From JAAYAY01 sp964563135 (GTDB taxonomy: Bacteria; Planctomycetota; Planctomycetia; Pirellulales; Thermoguttaceae): a stretch of DNA of 64,000 nt. The position numbers were made by a program, and so were the translations under genes. Every line of letters begins with the position of its first letter. The first letter of the stretch is position 1. The stretch is taken from the NCBI GenBank assembly GCA_964563135.1, contig CAZLWV010000018.1, forward strand, positions 9,671-73,670, in the 5' to 3' direction. The notes beneath the pieces are model-generated. The model was not told the origin of the DNA, did not search any database, and worked only from the letters and a program-made list of their open reading frames with translations. Shown here piece by piece: positions 60,650 through 64,000 of the stretch.

Positions 60650-61237
60650 ATGGCGGACAACTGTCGTGGCAAGCTGGTTATCGTTTCCGGTCCGTCCGGC
60701 GTCGGCAAGTCGACCCTGCTGGCAAGGGTGCTGGCCGAGAGCCAGCTTCCCCTCGCGATGAGTGTTTCGGCAACGACCCGTCCTCCCCGCCCGGGTGAGA
60801 AGAACGGCGTGGATTACTACTTCCTTTCCCAGCAGGAGTTTGCCGCCCGCTGCCGCCAAGGAGAGTTCCTGGAGTGCTTTGAGGTTTTTGGCAAGGGGCA
60901 TTGGTACGGCACCCTGGCCAGTGAGGTCGGGCCCAGGCTGGAACGTGGCCTCTGGGTAATTCTCGAAATCGATGTGAAGGGGGCCCGGGCGGTCAGCGAG
61001 AAACACCCGCAGGCAATCACCATCTTCATCGCCCCCGGATCCACCGAAGAACTCGAACGCCGGCTCAGGGGCCGGGAAACCGAGGACGAAGCGGCAATCC
61101 GCCGCCGGTTGACGCAGGCTCGCCAGGAACTGGCCGCTGCCGGCAGCTACCAGCACTGCGTGATCAACGACGACCTCGACCGGGCGGTGAGCGAGTTCTG
61201 CAACCTACTGAAAAACGCGTCATTAAGCGGAGATTGA
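60650..61237 (+). CDS. gmk: guanylate kinase
   Basis: Phosphorylates GMP to GDP. The 195-aa protein begins with KLVIVSGPSGVGKSTL (P-loop), then SVSATTRPPRPGEKNGVDYYF cut at SATTRPPRPGE and GVDYYF, EFLECFEVFGKGHWYGT, and VILEIDVKGARAV. ATG 60650 is 2 bases after the yicC stop. A GTG overlapping that stop (60644) is also possible. The end overlaps the next open frame by a few bases, so translation is tightly coupled. Confidence 0.97.
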   Translation: MADNCRGKLVIVSGPSGVGKSTLLARVLAESQLPLAMSVSATTRPPRPGEKNGVDYYFLSQQEFAARCRQGEFLECFEVFGKGHWYGTLASEVGPRLERGLWVILEIDVKGARAVSEKHPQAITIFIAPGSTEELERRLRGRETEDEAAIRRRLTQARQELAAAGSYQHCVINDDLDRAVSEFCNLLKNASLSGD

Positions 61238-61242
61238 AAACC

Positions 61243-61506
61243 ATGCTGGAAGAACTGCGAGACGAGGAAGTCATCTACAAAGTCGGTGGCCGATTCAAGC
61301 TCTCGACCCTCATTCAGAAACGCCTTGTCGCCCTCAATCAGGGTTCCCCCGCCCTGGTCGACCTGCCCACGGAAGACAAGATGAAGATCGTGATCCAGGA
61401 AATCATGCAGGACAAGATCTACCTGGACCTGGACAACAATCTGCGGATCACCGGGGGAGAGGCTGCCGCAGGTGGACCTCTTGGATTCGATTTCGATTCC
61501 ATCTGA
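61243..61506 (+). CDS. rpoZ: RNA polymerase omega subunit
   Basis: 87 aa from ATG 61243, with GGAGA 9 bases upstream. TTG 61234 is the alternative. The family segment YKVGGRFKLSTLIQKRLVALNQG is recognised by FKLSTLIQKRLVALN, then VDLPTEDKMKIVIQEIMQDKIYL at landmarks IVIQEIMQDKI. The C-terminal LGFDFDSI tail is lineage-specific. Position between gmk and coaC supports the call, since omega is often next to gmk. Confidence 0.88.
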   Translation: MLEELRDEEVIYKVGGRFKLSTLIQKRLVALNQGSPALVDLPTEDKMKIVIQEIMQDKIYLDLDNNLRITGGEAAAGGPLGFDFDSI

Positions 61507-61524
61507 TCCTGCCGGGATGATTCC

Positions 61525-62085
61525 ATGAAAGGTCGAGAACTCGTCATCGGCGTCACCGGCGGCATCGCCGCCTACAAAACGGCCACGCTCGTCAGCCGGC
61601 TCGTGCAGGCCGGTGCTGGCGTGACCGTTGTCATGACCCGCTCGGCCACGGAACTGGTGGCCCCCAAAACCTTCGAGGCCCTTTCCGGGCGGCCGGTGGG
61701 TGTCGAGATGTTCGCCACCGGCGTCCATCCCCACATCGAGATGGCCGATCGCGCCGAACTGATGTGCATTGCACCGGCGACCGCCAACCTGCTCGCCAAG
61801 GCGGCCGCCGGCCTGGCCGATGATCTGCTGACCACCACCCTCCTTTCCTTCGGCGGGCCTGTCGTTGTTGCCCCCGCGATGAACTCGAAAATGTGGGCCA
61901 AACCGGCCGTCCAGCGAAACCTGCGGCAGCTTCGCGATGACGGCCTCATCCTCATCGATCCTGAGGAAGGTTACCTGAGCTGCGGCGCCCAGGGGCCGGG
62001 AAGAATGGCGTCTCCCGACTCGATCTTTTCCGTGATCGACCAGACGCTTCGCGCTGCCGCCCGTCGGCCGGACGGAAACGGCTGA
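61525..62085 (+). CDS. coaC: phosphopantothenoylcysteine decarboxylase
   Basis: Flavoprotein (186 aa) for CoA synthesis, decarboxylating phosphopantothenoylcysteine. Seen are LVIGVTGGIAAYKT, TEAT-like SATELVAP, HIEMADRAELMCIAPATANLLAK cut at HIEMADRAEL and APATANLL, and PAMNSKMW, plus the Cys-containing loop GYLSCGAQGPGRM. It is separate from the synthetase, which lies 142 bases downstream, whereas most bacteria have a fused coaBC. Confidence 0.94.
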   Translation: MKGRELVIGVTGGIAAYKTATLVSRLVQAGAGVTVVMTRSATELVAPKTFEALSGRPVGVEMFATGVHPHIEMADRAELMCIAPATANLLAKAAAGLADDLLTTTLLSFGGPVVVAPAMNSKMWAKPAVQRNLRQLRDDGLILIDPEEGYLSCGAQGPGRMASPDSIFSVIDQTLRAAARRPDGNG

Positions 62086-62227
62086 ATGCCACGCGCACCG
62101 CACGTCCAGACGCTTCAATCGCTGGGCTGCAGGCTGCCGCTTCGGGGACAAACCAGCCAGGGACGAACGCACGTAGCCCAGTCCGCGCTCTGCCGCCTGT
62201 GACCTTGATCCACCGCCTGCGCTTCCC

Positions 62228-62860
62228 ATGGCCCGAATCCTCATCACCTCCGGCCCCACGCGGCAGTACCTCGACCCGGTACGCTATCTGACCAATGCAT
62301 CCAGCGGCCGGATGGGAAGGGCCCTGGCCGACGCCCTGCTCGCCGACGGCCACCAGGTGGTCATCGTCAGCGGACCGGTTGAAGTCGCCTACCCGTCTCG
62401 GGCCGAGGTTGTCCCCGTCACCTCCACCGAGGACATGCTCGAGGCGTGCCTCAACCTGTTTCCCGATTGCGACGGCATGATCGGTGCCGCCGCCCCCTGC
62501 GACTATCGGCCGTTCCGCGTTTCCCCCCAGAAACTGTCGAAAACAGGCCAGTCTCTGACGCTCCACCTGGTCGAGACCCCGGACGTCATCGCCCTCTGCG
62601 GCGCCATCAAGCAGCATCAGTGGATCGTCGCTTTCGCCCTGGAGACCCAGGATCACCGCATGCGCGCCCTGCAGAAGCTCGAACGCAAGAGCGCCGACCT
62701 CATCGTTCTCAACGGCCCCGGGGCCATCCATGCGACGGATACCGAAATCGAAATCATCGACCCTCGCGGCGAGGTCCTTGCGGCCATCGCCGGTTCCAAA
62801 GAACGAGTCGCCCAGGGCATCGTTCAGGTCCTCCGGGAGCGCCTCCTGGCGACCCAATGA
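62228..62860 (+). CDS. coaB: phosphopantothenate--cysteine ligase
   Basis: 210-aa stand-alone synthetase half of CoaBC. Seen are ILITSGPTRQYLDPVRYLTNASSGRMGRAL at landmarks TSGPTRQYLDPVRY and NASSGRMG, and AAAPCDYRP, the nucleotide-binding and Cys-binding loops. ALETQDHRM and LIVLNGPGAIHATDTEIEII carry the C-terminal part. It ends the operon, and a strong hairpin follows. Confidence 0.93.
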   Translation: MARILITSGPTRQYLDPVRYLTNASSGRMGRALADALLADGHQVVIVSGPVEVAYPSRAEVVPVTSTEDMLEACLNLFPDCDGMIGAAAPCDYRPFRVSPQKLSKTGQSLTLHLVETPDVIALCGAIKQHQWIVAFALETQDHRMRALQKLERKSADLIVLNGPGAIHATDTEIEIIDPRGEVLAAIAGSKERVAQGIVQVLRERLLATQ

Positions 62861-63332
62861 CATCCAGAGGCCTTCTCGCCGGAGAACCCCCTCTGTATTG
62901 GGGATAGGTTCTCTTCGCCCCCGTGAAGATTCACCCGCTGCCCGGAGGTTCGCGCTACCAGGGCAGGAGCCGGCCTGTGCCCACACGGAGCCCCTTCTTT
63001 GGCCGTTCGCCAGGCGGTGTCTGCGGCCGGTCGGCGAGGATCGCATTGCTCTCCGCCTTCCGGTTTCTTGCATCGGACCGGCGTTCCGCTTGTTCAGCGG
63101 CCGCGCATTTGTCAGAATAGCCCAACATCAAACGGGCTGCCACGTTTTCACGGCCTGTGAAATGCCGGGGGTATTGCTTTCTGGCGGGATCACGATACGG
63201 GGTTGCTCGACGGGTCGCTGGCTTGCTCCGGCAGTCGCCATCGCGCTGGGCCGCGATGTTGCCGGCACGACTATCGGCAGTTTCAATCGACCGAGTGACC
63301 GTAGGGCCCCAGTTCCCAAGGGGTTGAAGTGC
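62861..63332. other. intergenic region with terminator hairpin
   Basis: It starts with the hairpin at 62882-62913. The rest is GC-rich and without a supported gene. The ribosome site AAGGGG before the comM ATG is at its right end. Confidence 0.4.
62882..62913 (+). terminator. terminator-like hairpin after coaB
   Basis: gagaacc / ggttctc (7 bp) encloses an inner ccc/ggg with a small ata bulge and a 9-base loop, 21 bases after the coaB stop. Only two T bases follow at once, so factor-independent stopping is not certain, but it marks the likely end of the tpiA operon. Confidence 0.5.
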
Positions 63333-64000
63333 ATGTTGGCAAAGCTGCGGACTTTTGCGCTGGTTGGCATCGACGCGGTCCCGATCGAGGTTGAGGTCGA
63401 TGTCTCTCCCAGCGGACTCCCCAAGTGCGTGCTGGTGGGGCTCCCCGAGGCCGCCGTCAAGGAAAGCACCCACCGCGTCGATCGAGCGATTGTCAACTCG
63501 GGCTACGTGAGTCCCGACCATCGGATCATCATCAACTTGGCCCCGGCCGAACTCCCGAAACAGGCGGCGTCCTTCGATCTGCCGATTAGCCTCGGAATCC
63601 TGGCCGGAAGCGGCCAGTTCGACTCCGATCGACTCGACAATTACGCGGTGGTGGGCGAACTGGCCCTCGACGGTACAACCCGGCCCACCAAGGGGGCCCT
63701 CTCCATGGCCATTGCGGCAGCCAGGGACAAGGGGCTTCGAGGGATCCTCGTGCCTTCATCCAGCGCGGCCGAAGCAGCGGTCGTGGAAAACATCGACATC
63801 ATCGCCGTGGCCAGCCTTTCCCAGGCCGTGGCATTCCTGCAGGGCGAGATCGACATCGACCCCACTCCCTCCAACCTGGACGATCTCTTCCGCCGCTTCT
63901 CCCAGTACGGAGACGATTTCTCCGACGTCCGCGGTCAGGAAATGGCCAAACGCGCCCTGACAGTCGCCGCGGGAGGCGGCCACAACCTGCTGATGATCGG
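63333..64000 (+). CDS. comM: ComM/YifB-type Mg-chelatase-like protein, 3' truncated
   Basis: ATG 63333 follows AAGGGG. The 222 visible residues are the N-terminal part of the AAA+ protein: LAKLRTFALVGIDAVPIEVEVD at landmarks TFALVGIDA and VEVDVSPSGLP, the LVGLPEAAVKES and RVDRAIVNSGY segments, IINLAPAELPKQAASFDLPI cut at INLAPAELPK and SFDLPIS, and GHNLLMIG just before the window edge, where the Walker A motif would follow. Relatives act in DNA recombination during transformation. The remainder lies outside. Confidence 0.93.
   Translation, partial: MLAKLRTFALVGIDAVPIEVEVDVSPSGLPKCVLVGLPEAAVKESTHRVDRAIVNSGYVSPDHRIIINLAPAELPKQAASFDLPISLGILAGSGQFDSDRLDNYAVVGELALDGTTRPTKGALSMAIAAARDKGLRGILVPSSSAAEAAVVENIDIIAVASLSQAVAFLQGEIDIDPTPSNLDDLFRRFSQYGDDFSDVRGQEMAKRALTVAAGGGHNLLMI

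Noticed and set aside
62955..63521. 188-codon minus-strand frame over the comM start
   Set aside because: It is antisense to the clear ComM/YifB N terminus.
1..64000. tRNA, rRNA, CRISPR arrays, insertion sequences and prophage genes
   Set aside because: No T-loop/anticodon-like cloverleaf, rRNA core sequence, regularly spaced direct repeat, transposase or integrase motif was seen in the spacers. Short RNAs could be missed by eye.

Overview
The window is GC-rich and dense with protein families typical of Planctomycetes: DUF1501 and DUF1549/DUF1553 proteins, a DUF1559 prepilin-like protein, a DUF1598 protein, FecR-domain proteins paired with an ECF sigma factor, FG-GAP/ASPIC proteins, and Tat-type signals on Gfo/Idh/MocA and other enzymes. 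The [FeFe]-hydrogenases and the anaerobic sulfatase-maturating enzyme suggest an anaerobic or facultatively anaerobic planctomycete. This assignment rests on family content only. No rRNA, tRNA, CRISPR array, insertion sequence or integrase was seen.

Layout. 1-3.1 kb: a truncated anaerobic sulfatase maturase, pyrF and a lipoprotein msrB. 3.2-13.6 kb: a hydrogen-metabolism region with a Tat-signal [FeFe]-hydrogenase (minus strand), a secreted glycosidase-like protein, an exported methyltransferase-like gene broken at a CT repeat, a NifX-type cofactor protein, and a plus-strand hydB-hydA-hydC operon for an NAD(P)H-linked, probably electron-bifurcating hydrogenase. 13.9-17.9 kb: an ECF sigma factor between two paralogous FecR genes, the first frameshifted. 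18.0-26.4 kb (minus): a chaperone cluster read as groEL2 (GGM tail), groES, groEL1 (no GGM tail), dnaJ, grpE, fmdB, yacG and a membrane protein. 27.4-36.4 kb (plus): a three-gene surface cluster starting with a 1637-residue protein whose Ala/Lys/Glu-rich coiled-coil repeats are fused to DUF1549/DUF1553, then a DUF1501 protein and a PPC-domain protein.

36.6-49.7 kb holds mostly single genes: dcd, an oxidoreductase, a VOC protein, a methyltransferase, a DEAD-box helicase, a frameshifted transglutaminase/beta-lactamase fusion, a DUF1598 protein, ogt and an exported superoxide dismutase behind a Fur-box-like site. 49.7-50.7 kb is a gene graveyard with an SLC13 transporter remnant and a scrap of an FG-GAP gene. 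50.9-57.6 kb (minus) reads as a DUF1559 protein, a small lipoprotein, a TPR protein and two FG-GAP/ASPIC lipoproteins. 58.5-62.9 kb is a housekeeping operon, tpiA-secG-yicC-gmk-rpoZ-coaC-coaB, closed by a terminator-like hairpin. A comM-type gene runs off the right edge.

How the parts may work together: HydABC would exchange electrons between NAD(P)H, ferredoxin and H2 in the cytoplasm, while the Tat-signal enzyme would handle H2 outside it. That would allow H2 cycling or scavenging, but this is inference. The hydEFG maturases are not in the window. Three genes carry single small indels in simple sequence, which may be real decay, phase variation or assembly error.
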